This document shows positions 46,612 to 59,300 of a stretch of DNA of 64,000 nt, piece after piece. The stretch covers positions 19,158,001-19,222,000 of the forward strand of contig NC_052140.2 of NCBI RefSeq assembly GCF_016086655.4. Direction: 5' to 3'. The notes beneath the pieces were generated by a model, which ran no database searches, had not been told where the DNA came from, and worked only from the letters and a program-made list of their open reading frames with translations. Source of the DNA: Lepeophtheirus salmonis (Eukaryota; Arthropoda; Copepoda; Siphonostomatoida; Caligidae). Positions within the stretch are counted from its first letter, which is position 1. Every line of letters begins with the position of its first letter. Both the position numbers and the translations under genes were made by a program.

Positions 46612-49393
46612 TTATTTGACACAGATATGAAGAAAGTTATCAGGATAGCTCAAGTGTTCCGAAAGCCACTGAATTGGTGTGTCCAAAGGCGGAGAAATGC
46701 CCTGCGTTAAAAATTGTACTGAAATAAAACATATTTTTAATTAGTATTGTTTTTTATCATAGCCATGCACAGCATGTATTATCGTGAGAGAGGCCTGGGG
46801 AAAATACAAATGTACAGGTCCTTACTTTTTTCAAATGACTTTATATTTTGGAAAAGATTAATCCTTTTTTATGTTATTTTTAAATAATAAATATTTAATT
46901 TTTTTATATATGATATCCAGTGCAGGGGCCTTAGTAAAAAACGGGGCATGGGGTAGGTAGGTCTCTCATATGCCTCCATGAAACCGGTCCTCAAGACATG
47001 TAAAAAAGGTTCTAACTATATCGGTCTGGCAGTTGTCGAACCGCAAACGACTAACGGGGGCGTCCGCAGAGGCTTAAACCCCCTCCCCAATTGAAGGATT
47101 TTTTGTCGTTATCACCAAAAATTGTTGCATTGTGGCGAAAATTTCAAACGGAAAAGGTAAAAAAAAAATTACACAGACTTATTTCCTTAAAAAGAACATC
47201 TGTTAAAATTCAGCCTTTCCCAAATATAAAATCCCGCCGACGCCCCTGACTAATAATACATCCTGTTAGTAAACAAAGTTGTACCTATATTGGTCTGGCG
47301 GTTCTCGTTATTCCGGTATTGAACCGTAAAAACTAACAGGGTCGTCTGCAAGGGACTTACCTGCCCTTAATCTATGAATTTTTGTAGTTATCACAAAAAA
47401 TTACACTTTGTGTGGGAAATTTCGAATGGCAAGACGGATACATAAATTTTTTTTGCAAGATTTATTTTCTATAAAATATAGTTTGTTAAAATTCAGTCCC
47501 TATCAAAATGAAATCCAGGAACGCCCCTGAGTAATAATAATTATGGGTATCCGTTTAACATATTTCATTTCATGCTACCTAGAGTTCTGATGGATTAAAA
47601 GTTTAGTCGTTGGGATTTTTAATTTAGTGGTAGTGTTGAAGGATGTAATCTCATTTTATAGTTAAGGCTTGCTAAGATATAAAATAATAAAAAGAGGATA
47701 TTCTATTAAAAATTAGAATATGTATCGCAAAATAGCGCACACGAATATTTATTCATATACATTTTCGTCCAATATGTTTATATATTATAAATATGTAATC
47801 ATAGCTAAGTAACACACCACTAAAATATATTGAATGACAACCATCAATGGCGTCGCTAGCCCTACGGGGAGGGGAATCAAGCTCCACAAAATGTGTATCA
47901 TAAGTTTTAATAAGAAGACTACTTACCCACTTAAACTCATAAAACATACTGGATCTATTCTAGTAAAATCTATAAATATCATTCAACACTAATTTCCTTA
48001 AGAGAAAACCGGTTATATTTACCGGTGTAGCTAATCGCTACATATGATTAAAAAAATAAACCTAATTTAAATAAGTAATAATATTACGGTGTTGATAATG
48101 TTTGGGGCTAAGCTCCCCCCCACTACCCAAATGATAAAATCTAGAATCCCTATTAACCCATATTTCATAGACAAGTCAGGGCAACCTTACATACAAATAT
48201 TAATAAGCTCATTCTTACAATTGTCTACATCACAATCTGGTAGAAACTCCAGCAGCATGTCTTTTATTGTGGCCTTGCTTTTATCTTCTGTTAAAGTATT
48301 GACTATTTTTTGGATCATAGGACCATCACCCTTGTATATCCGTACTGGAATGTGCCTGAAACCTCCTATTTCATTTTCACCAGTCCCTTCAATTTCCATG
48401 AGCCTCCTATTAATCGGCCAAAACTGATCAAATTTATCTGAAGAAAATAAAAATAATTTTAATTTAGATAAATTCAAGGTGTTTGGATATTTTTATGAAT
48501 GTAAATCGTGTAACCATTTTGAAAGCCTTGCCAAAGCTGATTTTGATCTTTTTTTTGCATTTTAGACAAGACTCTTCCACCATGTTTGATCTGATCTGCT
48601 TCTTTTAAGCAGGACATAAAATATGTCTCTAAACTCTCTCTGAAACAAAATAAAAATCCTTGTTGACTAAAAACAAAAGTATGAATAATAGGGAAGAAAC
48701 AACCTGGAGTTGAAACGAATGATCTCCTCAGATGGAAACTCACCAAATACCACATTTAAATTCCACGGTAAATGAAAAGATGCATCATTATCTTCAGTTT
48801 CCTGTCCCATCATGAATGAATCAAAGAGAAGGCCAACAGGAAGGTGCCATCGAATCGCTGATCCGTTACAACTGAACCAAATATCCGCATTTGGGCTTTC
48901 AGTATGTTTTGAAAAATGCTTCCGAACCTAATAATGTATAAATATCAGTTATATTTGTGCGTGAAATAATAGTAATCATTTTGATTGTGCTTTATTAGAA
49001 CTATCCATTGTTTAACCTCTACAAATATATTAAGTATTGATATTCATATACTCTAATTTAAATCCAATCTACACAAAATGTTACACGTAATTGTATAATG
49101 GGGATATATTTATTAACGAGATAATATCAAATATAAATATATGTAAATAACGTCTGATTAAAAGTGAATTCTTTTAATAACCTTGAGATACAAGAATGAA
49201 ATGGCCCTCATTTGAGAAGGATGGAATATTCAAATGAGTGCATCACCTTTTCTAACGTTAGAGGAAGATAGGATTGACGCGGTAGCATGAGGTAAAAAGG
49301 TTCGGACACGCCACCAAAATCTCCATCAAGATTAAAACGAATAGGAATTTTCCCTTCCCAGATCTCACGGAGCACCTCCCTATCCTCAGACAT
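46612..49393 (-). CDS. ATG5: ATG5 autophagy protein, five exons
   Basis: Exons 49393-49247, 48927-48704, 48639-48515, 48437-48195 and 46718-46612 join in phase to 281 residues, close to the human 275. Family landmarks in order are EDREVLREIWEGKIP, PRQSYLPLTLEKV, IRWHLPVGLLFD, YFMSCLKEADQIKH, LSKMQKKDQNQLWQGFQN, KFDQFWPINRRLME, FRHIPVRIYK and, in the last exon, PIQWLSEHLSYPDNFLHI. Lys142 (in ADQIKH) corresponds to the lysine that receives ATG12; the ATG12-ATG5 conjugate with ATG16 directs lipidation of ATG8/LC3 on the growing autophagosome in the cytosol. The first three introns are 319, 64 and 77 bp. The last is about 1.5 kb, filled with repeats, and separates the final 35 codons; reading on from exon 4 meets a stop two codons into that intron. 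Confidence 0.93.
47023..47530. repeat. Tandem pair of MITE-like units in ATG5 intron 4
   Basis: Two diverged units (about 47023-47265 and 47295-47530) share (A/T)TCGGTCTGGC, AACTAAC(G/A)GGG, GTTAAAATTCAG and end in GACGCCCCTG or AACGCCCCTG. The ends fit the hAT-like CAGGGGCGTC family. Single ends of similar type occur near 14366, 23330, 25750 and 58205. Confidence 0.55.
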
Positions 49394-49579
49394 TTCGTTT
49401 ATTATAATAATTAATAAATATCCGGTAAAACTCCTAAAATCCTGATCTGCTTAATATCCGCCTCATCGAGAAAATATAATAAAACAGCTTTGTTGTATTG
49501 TTTATGACGGAATATTTTTTGACATTTAAGACATGACGTCACTCGAGCACTCACCAACGAGTCAAGCAAGGACTTCTCA

Positions 49580-51190
49580 TACTATCTGGATGAGCAAAAG
49601 CTCCAATCACGCAACCTGACATAATAAAAAAATATCGTTTTTGATAATAAATTCGAGTTGATGAACTCATATGATCTTTACAATTATAAAGCTATAATAT
49701 TTGTCGTAGTCGTAATTTCAACAACTCAACATTACGTTGTATTTTAAGCAACTCTTCTCTTCTATAATCATTTAAAATTATTAATTGTCAACTTCAAATG
49801 GGGTTTGTACAACATTTTTTTAAAGTTTCATTCAAATAATATGAAATATTATATCCTCCATCGATCTTTGAGTAATAATTTAATTAATTCATAACGAAGA
49901 TTATGTATTTATACGTTAGTTTCCGAACAAAAAGGGATATAAAACATCATACAGACTATGTCGATTACTAAGAAATCCCCCAATTCAAGATTGAAGAAGT
50001 ATCAAAACAATGTAATTTTAAGTAATTACTTTTAATTGAGGCAGGAGTTTGTAAAGTGGCATGTATTTACGCACAGAGTTGAAAGAATTTGGAATTACAA
50101 AAAGTTTTATTCAAATAATATGAAATATTCACCCATTAATAATGTAATTAATTCATTGGAATGAATAAAATTATTATATTTTGTGCCAAAATAGAACCAA
50201 TTGGAAACATCAGTCAAACTGTAAAGATTTTCTATATCCCCATTTATGAGCTTAAAAGGACAAAAATAATGTAATTATTATTAACTAGGTACATCTAATT
50301 CCCATGAAGTAGTAATTATGGCTGATGAGTGAGCCGAGAGTCACAAGAGTCGCATGTATTTATTCACGGAGTCGGTTTGAAACACAGATAATATGTATAT
50401 TTATCTATGATTTGGAGTTGCTAATTTGAAAATAGCTGCAGATTCGGAGCCAGGATATCTAAATATTATAAATCTAACTTTAAGAAACTATTCAAATCAT
50501 ACACTAGAAATTAAATTTTAATGATCAGTCCTTAAAATAATAAATAAACATAGACAATTTTATTAAAACTACGCACATCTATGAATAAATTATTTTCAAT
50601 CTATACCTTAAGTTTGGAATAATATTTTATGATTTTGGCTCTGAATCCAAGCATTTATATTATGCGACTCCAAATCTTTTGACTCTTTGTGTAAATACAC
50701 CCGACTCTACTGACTTTATGAGTTAATCACATTAGTACTCAAATATCAATCGAAGAATAATATTTATATATATTAATTAATTATTTCAAGGAAACTTACT
50801 ACATATTGTACAAACACGAACTGAAGTTGATACTTCATTTTTGAAGATAAATTCATCAAAAAAATAATTAGATTAATAATATTTTGAAAATTTATGTTAC
50901 AAACCCCATTAATATAAATATACTTTGATTTTGAATTGTATTCATTAAGTCAATCCATCATTTCTTGCTGAAAAACATTTTTTTAGAATTTCAAATATTA
51001 TCCTAAAATAAAAGAGTTGCTTAAAATACCACATAATGTTAATATAAAATTACAACTACGACAAATATTATAGCCTTATACAAAGTACAAAGTTCATATG
51101 AGTTCACAAAGTTGAAAAAATTATGTATTTCACCACAACAGGTTGCGTGATTGGAGTTTGTGCTCTTCCAGATAGTATTAAACTCATTGG
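49580..51190. mobile_element. Long terminal-inverted-repeat element, copy C
   Basis: The left end (49585; ACTATCTGGATGAGCAAAAG, CCAATCACGCAACCTG) is repeated in reverse complement at 51010-51190 (CAGGTTGCGTGATTGGAG, TCTTCCAGATAGT). Arms are about 190 bp with a 1.2-kb AT-rich interior and no transposase frame. It is the most compact full copy in this window and resembles copy A. Confidence 0.6.
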
Positions 51191-51974
51191 GCCAGTATTA
51201 TTCATGTTGGCCATTTTTGTAGCCTACATGAATAAACAATCCATTTTTATAAAAATAAAAAACTTTTTTCATTATCATATTAGTATTATAATATTATTAT
51301 TCAGTATTATATTAATGAAATAGAATATGTTCACATGACGTCATACTAAATTGGATGTCAAAATGGGATCAACAAATAAAAGGACTTAAATATAATTTTA
51401 TTTAGCCTTTCAAAATATTAATCATAGATTTGGAAGATTATTCTGACTCTAATTCAATCTTCATAATTTATCTGAGAACTTTTCCCATATTTGGAAGATT
51501 TTATAAAAGTTGCGGCTCTTGAGGTACAATTATAGGCAACAAAAGTTGGGATGTTCAACTTGGAACTATATATATATATATATCCTATTTAAATACGTGT
51601 GTAGTTATGATGTGCGTGTTGATATGCTGTAATGACTAATGAGATGCAAATTATGCCTTTAATTTGAACAAAAATGTTGGATCTTATAGCGGGAAATAGA
51701 TACTAATTACTATGTTTTCGAATGTTTTGGTCAACTATCACTTTTCTCTTGTCCACTGTCCCTGCGTCAAAGAATTTCAATTGGTATTGCTCAGTATTGT
51801 CACTCTATCTGTTTTATCTCTATGGTTTAATGCAAGCCTTGGGGTTGATGTCATTATGATTAGGGCGTCCTCTACCAAATCAAAAGGCTGACAGGATTTG
51901 AAATTGTTAACACTGTCGAAAAATTCAAAATATTTATTACTCGAAGATAGCATTCTTTTCTTATAGTATAAAAT
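51191..51974. other. Intergenic AT-rich sequence
   Basis: It includes a fragment of the GTGACGTCA repeat (51320-51370) and a TA microsatellite near 51570. No gene seen. Confidence 0.4.
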
Positions 51975-53325
51975 TTGGTTCTACAACAATTGGCCGAAAA
52001 CATTTAGCCGATCGGACAATTCGCTGAAGAACAATTTGTACATTTTGCCGAAGGATTATTTGGGTCTTGTTCGACATGATGGATTATTTATATTTGAAAC
52101 AACTCATGGATGGACGAACAAGCAGATCAGGGAAGAGTAGTGATTTCAGATTTTTACTTTGTTATGATCTAATATGTTTTGAAAGAAGAGGAGGTTGGCT
52201 GTGGTGAAGCAAACCACTGAGAAAATTTGGGGAGGCACTCAAAGGTCGGGCCATAGGAGAGCACGAGTAAATGAGAGACGTAAGCGAAGAAAACTGTAAA
52301 GCTCCGTATAGTTGGAGCAATCTGGAATCTGAATAAAAAGATGAGAACAACGGTCTTTGTCTCTTCATGAACCTCAAAGAATACAAAACAGGCTATATTT
52401 CATAGTCACTCAAGAGACTCGAATCCTCGGAGTTGTGTATCTAGGATTGTGAGTGTATACCTTCATTGTATCTCAAGCCAAATTATGTGTTAATTCTTGC
52501 AACGAATTTTTATATATATTTTACTATTATGATAAAATTACATTTGAATATGTAACTTCAATTCCAATAATTGTCCTTTGTGACTGATAAATTCCATCAG
52601 TTAAATAATTTATTGAACAAATATATATACATATTTAATTACTATAGAAACGCCTTTAAAAAAATGTATTCGACACTTCTTGTAAATATCTAATTTGGTC
52701 AATTGCAGTACGTATGTGTGGGGCAACTCTATGGGAAGTTTTCATGCTTTCGATGATTTCAGATGCCTTATATTTCTCTTAACGGTTTTATACATTAAAT
52801 GCTAGTTTTTTTTGCTCATGCATTTAGGAAACTGTTCTGTGAAATGTATCTAACTTACCAATTTTAACATATTAGACATAACATGCAAAAACATTTGAGT
52901 AAAAGGAAAGACAAATTTTAAACTAAAACCCACGACTGATAAAAATAAAAGATCGTATTTCTCTTTAATCGAAAGGTGAATCCATCATGTCAAACGATAA
53001 TTGATAACGGATATTACTTATTAGCACTTCGTCCATTCGATTGAATCACTGTCGTGTTTGTTTATTATTTAATTTATTTAAAGTACTAGAATGGTAAAAA
53101 ATACATGCTACAATGTTGTGTTCATATATGCAATGATCAATAATGAATATACCTAATTAATATGCAATACCATATATCAATATGAATATAGTATTTATTA
53201 AATATTATGTTTCGGTCAAATGTCCCAAATAATCCTTCGGTGGAATATCCGTTCGGCAAATTGTTCTTCAGCGAATTGTCTGTTCGGCAAATTGCCCTTC
53301 GGCGAAAATGTTCTAAGGCAATTGT
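51975..53325. repeat. Foldback-like element with GCCGAA-word arms
   Basis: The left arm (51975-52080; words such as CAATTCGCTGAAGAACAATT, GCCGAAGGATTATTTGGG) is inverted at 53215-53325 (CCCAAATAATCCTTCGG, TTCTTCAGCGAATTGTC). The arms consist of a short CAATTnGCCGAA-like word repeated, a hallmark of Foldback elements. The interior holds the old copy of the 10530/19840 repeat. Confidence 0.6.
52060..52500 (+). repeat. Older copy of the 10530/19840 duplication
   Basis: It shares GTGAAGCAAACCACTGAG, GGAGAGCACGAG and CTTCATGAACCT in the same order as the two recent copies, with much more divergence. Confidence 0.6.
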
Positions 53326-56300
53326 CCGCTCACGTGTAATTTTGTCTTGTGCTTGGATTCATGATGGTAGTTTAAAATCCTATGAGCTTTTATAGCGATA
53401 CTAGCGCCTGGAATCAACTAACAAGACTTGTCGGACGCTAAATAAACAGTCCTTATAAGTTCAATGATTTGCTTAATTATCTTCTGGTTAATTATATTAA
53501 TTGTACGCCCTACTTATTTGACTAATTCTAATTAACTATAATGTAATATATTTATTTGTTCATTCAAACTCATAACTATCATTACAAATCATGGGTGATA
53601 ATATTATGATAATATAAAGCGATTATCTTTCAATCCTAATAACGGCTTAATTAAGCTTTTTTTTATGACCAAAGGTACGTACAGAGTCAAAAGTCTCAGT
53701 GTACAAAAATATAACTACAAGGTTCGACTTATTTCTCAAAAAAAAGTATTTTTTTTTCTTTAGAATAACCTTGATATATATTAAACGCTAAATTTATCAT
53801 GACTATGAGTGACCTTCTGCTAAAATGAAATTAGAATATACCTTTTAACGTATGTTCGATCATTAATTATTATTATAATTAGTCAGGTAGGTCCATGACT
53901 TGATGAACAAGTCAAGTTGGAACAGTTGTTAGAATTTAAGAGGTGCGTTCTTCATATTTAATATTGTTTTTGTTTTTTTTTACTCAGAGTTGATAACTGA
54001 TCGAGGGCCCCTTGATAATAGATACAGAGAGAATAGTTAGTCTGTAAGACCAAGAGTGCAGTAAATGATTTGAAATCCAATCACCACTCAAATCTTTGGG
54101 GAAACTCATTGAAGAGTAGCATAAAATGTAAATAATATATTATTTTGTAATATTTAAATGAAATAATATATCGGCGGATGTGGCGTATGACGCTGTACTT
54201 TCCGTCAAGGATTGTGCGAGCGTTCTTCTTTTTACTTACTTAGTAGTGTTTGGTTCATCAAGTGAGAAAGAAAAACAGAGAGCTGATCAAGTAAATAGAC
54301 GACGTATGTACGTAGAGAGAAGAGCAGAGTCATTGGTGGAGTGGAAGAAAAAGAGTGCGCGCGAGACACACACACACAGGAAAAAGGTAAAGGGAGAGAG
54401 AGAGAGAAGGGGAAGCCAAGAGAATAAGAGACATAAATTCTATTCTCTTTTTCTTCTCTAACCACGCACCAAATTTTTTTTTTGCCAGGGTCGTAATCGT
54501 CACATCTTTTCCTTCAATCTTCTTGTTTCCGTGTACCAATTCAACCTTTAAAACGACACACTCTTTATTTTTCTCCAATTCTACATAATTTGCAGGATTC
54601 CCTCCATTTTGAGTTTAGTTGAATTTACTTATTGCTACATGCTCCAATCTTCCTTTCTTTGCCTAGTCTTTCTCTCAAGAATTTGGGTAATAATCATTTG
54701 GTCATTTATTCTTATTAAATGTGTGTCATTCTCTCGTGATGTGGAGTGTTTGTACCTTTGTGTGTTCTTTTCTTCTCTCATCCTTGCTTCACGTACCTTT
54801 GTCATGAATAGAAATGCACTGTGCATCTACGATAATCCCTCATTTCATCCTAAATCAAGCTCTTAACAGACTCCACAATTCAAACTTACTCCATGTATTG
54901 AAATATAAAATATATTTTAGTTTATATGTACAGCTTGTCATCACAAAAGCAAGCTAAAGTGATTTTTCTCCCAAATGGTCTTCGTACACGAATTATTGTC
55001 AATTTCTATCAAAAGATTATTCTAATGCCCCCTTTGTGTGCACCGTAAATTGCACTCCCTAAAGTTCCCAAGGGCAATATAAGACTCAAATAAAGGTTCT
55101 ACACCTTAGCTTACATCCTCCACTAATTTGAATAGTAATTCCATAATTGACTCAAAGATGTCTAATATGAAATATTGTGCTGTATATAATGTGTATAAAT
55201 AGTTAATTGGGATTTGTTACTTTTTTTTTGCTCAATATTGTCTTTGTATTGACGTATGACCTATCTTACATTATTGTAATAGTTTCAATGATAACACACT
55301 TTTGCAGAAAAGATTTCTATATTCATTTTAGTATGCTATTATGATAAATGATAATACGAATTCTGCGTTGTTAAGGCCAGCGAAGTCAGGTTATATGTAC
55401 TCTAGTACTATTAACTACTGAGCATTCTCAAAGCTGCATCCCACTCTGCGATTCTACTTATTATTTACTCCTTTCAAAAGAAGTTGATTTCCAACAATTT
55501 CGCCATAACAGAAGTAATGAGAGAAAGAGAGATTTCTAAATCTTAAAATCAGTGTGATGTTTTTAATACTTAATACTTATTCCATGTGTTTTATTGAAGA
55601 GAGAACTCGCTTACACTAAGGCCTTCTAAATATGCATTGTTTGACTAGTTAGATATGCAGGTATATCTATTTAATAAATAGTCATAACTAAAGTAGTCAA
55701 GAAGCTGTAACGTTTGTATATGAATAATAAATCCGTACCATTTATGTCTTAAAAATAATTTATAGGTTTTTGAATGAAATATGTAAATCCCTTTAACCTT
55801 ACACTTAATATAATCTGTATTTATTTTTTTCTATCTCTGATTTCAGGACCCCTTTTCGACGATGTATATTTTAAAGAATTAATTTTATTGAATCAAATAA
55901 AAGGATACTCATAAATTTCATATCCGAAGTGATTTTTTGGAATGAAAACGGGGAAACTTAAAACTTTCTCAACGTCTGTGATACATCAACTAATATCAAA
56001 CACTATTAATTATTTGTGATCCGTGTTTTCTTTTTGCCAAGATCGAGTGAAGCATACAATACAACGTTAAAAAGCGCTCGTATACATGAAAGGAACAATA
56101 TCTTACTCGTATATCATTTTGCTGTGAATCTTATTTTTTTTTCATTTATCAGTGGACGATACTAGGTCTAGTCAATTTATCTTATGTATGCTTCTCGTCA
56201 GATAAATGGTGAATAACTCCACTTTGTGTCTCTACAAATAATTGTGCTTATGTTCATTTTTAAAAGAAATCCTTTACCCACTTTGGAAAGGTTTCAAGTG

Positions 56301-56332
56301 CTCTCGTCTTAGAAGGGAGAGATAAGTACAAA
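53326..56332 (+). other. Region upstream of TRABID with probable 5' UTR
   Basis: No conserved protein. The stretch 54170-54390 is GC-richer with GA/CA tracts and ends in a good donor (AAAAAG|GTAAAGG). A strong acceptor (CTCTGATTTCAG) lies at 55847. These could be a non-coding first exon and intron of the TRABID gene, but this is inference only. Confidence 0.3.
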
Positions 56333-59300
56333 ATGCAGGATGGAAGATCCTCTCATTCAGAGGAGACTGAAGAGCTCAATCACTCTTGTAAAAAATGGTC
56401 GTGTAATTTGTGTACTTATGAGAATTGGAAGTCCTCTACCAAATGTGTGATGTGTCATCATAATAAATGCGAAGGGAATTTTATTAACACATCAGCAACA
56501 AAGTCCGGCTCTTCTTCTCTACGAAGAATTAAAAGTCCAAATGGGGACATTCACAAGTTGAATAATCAAAATAACCAAGGAGCCATGGCAACATCCTGGG
56601 AGGTTACCTCCCAGGCCAATAATAATTGTAATGAAAAGTGGTCCTGTTCTTTGTGTACCTACAGTAATTGGCCTCGATCTCTCCGCTGTGTTCAGTGTTT
56701 AACTACAAGAGTAAAGTCCTCGTCTTCCCCTCTGCCCACTCAGCAATCCAGCGCCACTTCATCCATGAATGTGATCACGGATGAACTTTTACACATATCC
56801 ATTAATAAAAATAATCAATACAATAAAACAACACCTAGCTCTATGGGAGCTGTTTCCAGGTTCGCTCTGGACAACGAACGAAATTGTCAAAAAAGCCCTA
56901 TTATCCCTTCATCACCACCTCCCTCATGCAGTATTCTTGAAGGCTCTACTAGAAAATGGATTTGCAGTGTTTGTACGTTCGAGAATTGGCCTAGGACCCT
57001 ACATTGTACTCTTTGTGACTCTGTGAAGAGAAGTGATAGTTATAATTGTAAAAAGTTTTCTGCAACTTCGGACCACTATCCTGGTGGTGCAGGATCTTCA
57101 TCAAGAAAAGAGCGATCCCTCTCTCCTACAATAGGAGCTTCAAATAATAATTTCGATTATGAAAAAAGACTTCGACAATTGCGCAGACGAATGAGAGAAT
57201 CGGATAGAAGTTGGCTTACCGCTTGTATGGGTATTGTAGAAGGTGATATGATTCCAGTTGAGGCTTATTTAAATGGCGGAGGGGATCCAACACGAAAGCT
57301 CACAAATCCAGAAGTCGCCCTTTTAAACCGTGGAAATTTGTATGAAGCTGGTCACACTCTGGTACATTTAGCCATCAAGTAAGAATCTTTCTTTCATTTA
57401 ACTTTCCAGATATTTTCTATACCTTGAATTAGTATATGCAAACGTACACATTCCTCTTTAAATTGATTACATAATTGTGATAGAGCACTTACCAAGTTCA
57501 TGGACAGGGGACATTTTTTAACTTCTTTAACTTATTATTGCTCGTAATTGCGTTGTTGCCCCCCCCCCCTCATTATGATCACCAATTCAATGACAGATAA
57601 TTTGTAAAGGTTGAAATGTAGAATATTTTGAAATTAAAATCTCCAATAAATATCAAAGGACGATACAACTCGTTGTATCTATGTAAACAAATGCATTTCA
57701 TAAGACATGAATATGAATTATTGTTCATTTTCGAAAGTAGTATTGATCTTCTATTCCTCTTTCTTAATTTATTTTAGAAATCAACACCTTTATTTGCACT
57801 TAATATGTTAATTAGTTAATCAAATTCTACTAACTCATGCTTGAATATATGTACTTGTCGTGTAGAATTTATATCTTACTTATTACTTTTACTCTGATAA
57901 TTGCGTATTTTTCATTCTTTTTATAATTGTGACCTAGTTGTAACATATTAAAAATAGGGGTAATTATAATATCCCTAATGAACATGATTAAAAGTTGCAA
58001 AGTTCTTGTGGCGATATGTTTTTGAAGGATTTGAAAGTTGAAAAAAAACTGATTCCTCCGAATTTTTTTTTTTTGTGAACAGCTGTGGACTGTTGAAGTT
58101 ATTTATACAGCTCTGGATTTTGAAATTTAATTTTTGAGATCTTTTTCTAAAAAAAATAAAAAATATTACCAACATCTAGCTAACCCCTTCCCCCCCTGAT
58201 ATTGCTGCAGACGCCCTGTCCTGAATGACTTGGATTAAATTAAATCTTTTTACGTCATATGGAATGCATTCACATATTTTTAACATATTTGACTTTATTT
58301 ACATTTCAAAATAGAAGAAAATAATAGCATTCTTATCTTGAGTGTCATAATATTATTATATAATAGCTGCGCATCATTTAGATTCTTATTTGTACCGGGT
58401 GGATCCAACAAAATACTGTTTAATGATATAAGTTTTTGAATTATCATTGTACACTAGGGTGGTCTGTTTTTCAACTTTTGTCGAATTTCAATTACGGATA
58501 GTTCGGAGTTGTGATATAGTAAGACAATAAAATACTTAAAATGTCGTTTACCTACGATGTCATCTTTAGGTAGTACATTTAGTTCAATGTTTGAAAGGAG
58601 ACGAAAGTTATTTATTACGTCAATGAAGATTAAAATACAACATTAATCATTATTTTGATTGAATAAATTATGATAGACGTTATTCTAACCTACAAAAAAC
58701 ATTAATAAAGTATTTTTCCAAAGCTATCCTTTGGAACAAAAAGAGAGAATCACCTAAGAAACTTTTGATTTTTACTTTCTGAAAATGTGAAAAAAGTAGG
58801 CATGGATCATCAAATATTTCCAACTTTTTTCACTTTTTCTGTTCCATAAGACACTTTTACAAAAAAACAAAATATTGTAAACACTTTTTATATGTAAAAA
58901 AAATGTGTGACTAAAGATGACTTCGTAGAACAATACAATTATGCATTGGTTATTTTCATACCGTATGACAACTTTTCCGCTTCAGCCATAATTGAAATTC
59001 GAAAAAAGTTGAAAATCCAACCGCTCTATTTCCGTAGTAAATCATGATCATTTGTTCATTGCTTAAAACATTTTTGATCGTCTGGGTAAAGACCTAGGGA
59101 GAGAGAGTCAACCCTGTCCATGAAACTCCTCATTCTGTGGAAATTTGATATTGCTTTTAGTTATGATATCGAAAAATTGCCTTAAGGCTAAATTGCACTA
59201 ACTTAAAGCCAAAAATAGGATCTGATTTGATCAAACAGAGAAAAACCCTGTCAGCGATGGTCTAGGTGTGTTGTTCCGTTGCCTCTTATCTTTATGTCAT

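Noticed and set aside
48089..48427. 112-codon plus-strand frame
   Set aside because: It is antisense to ATG5 exon 4, which has unmistakable family motifs.
54180..54866. 93- and 85-codon frames upstream of TRABID
   Set aside because: Composition follows GA/CA tracts, with no conserved motif; more likely untranslated leader or intron.
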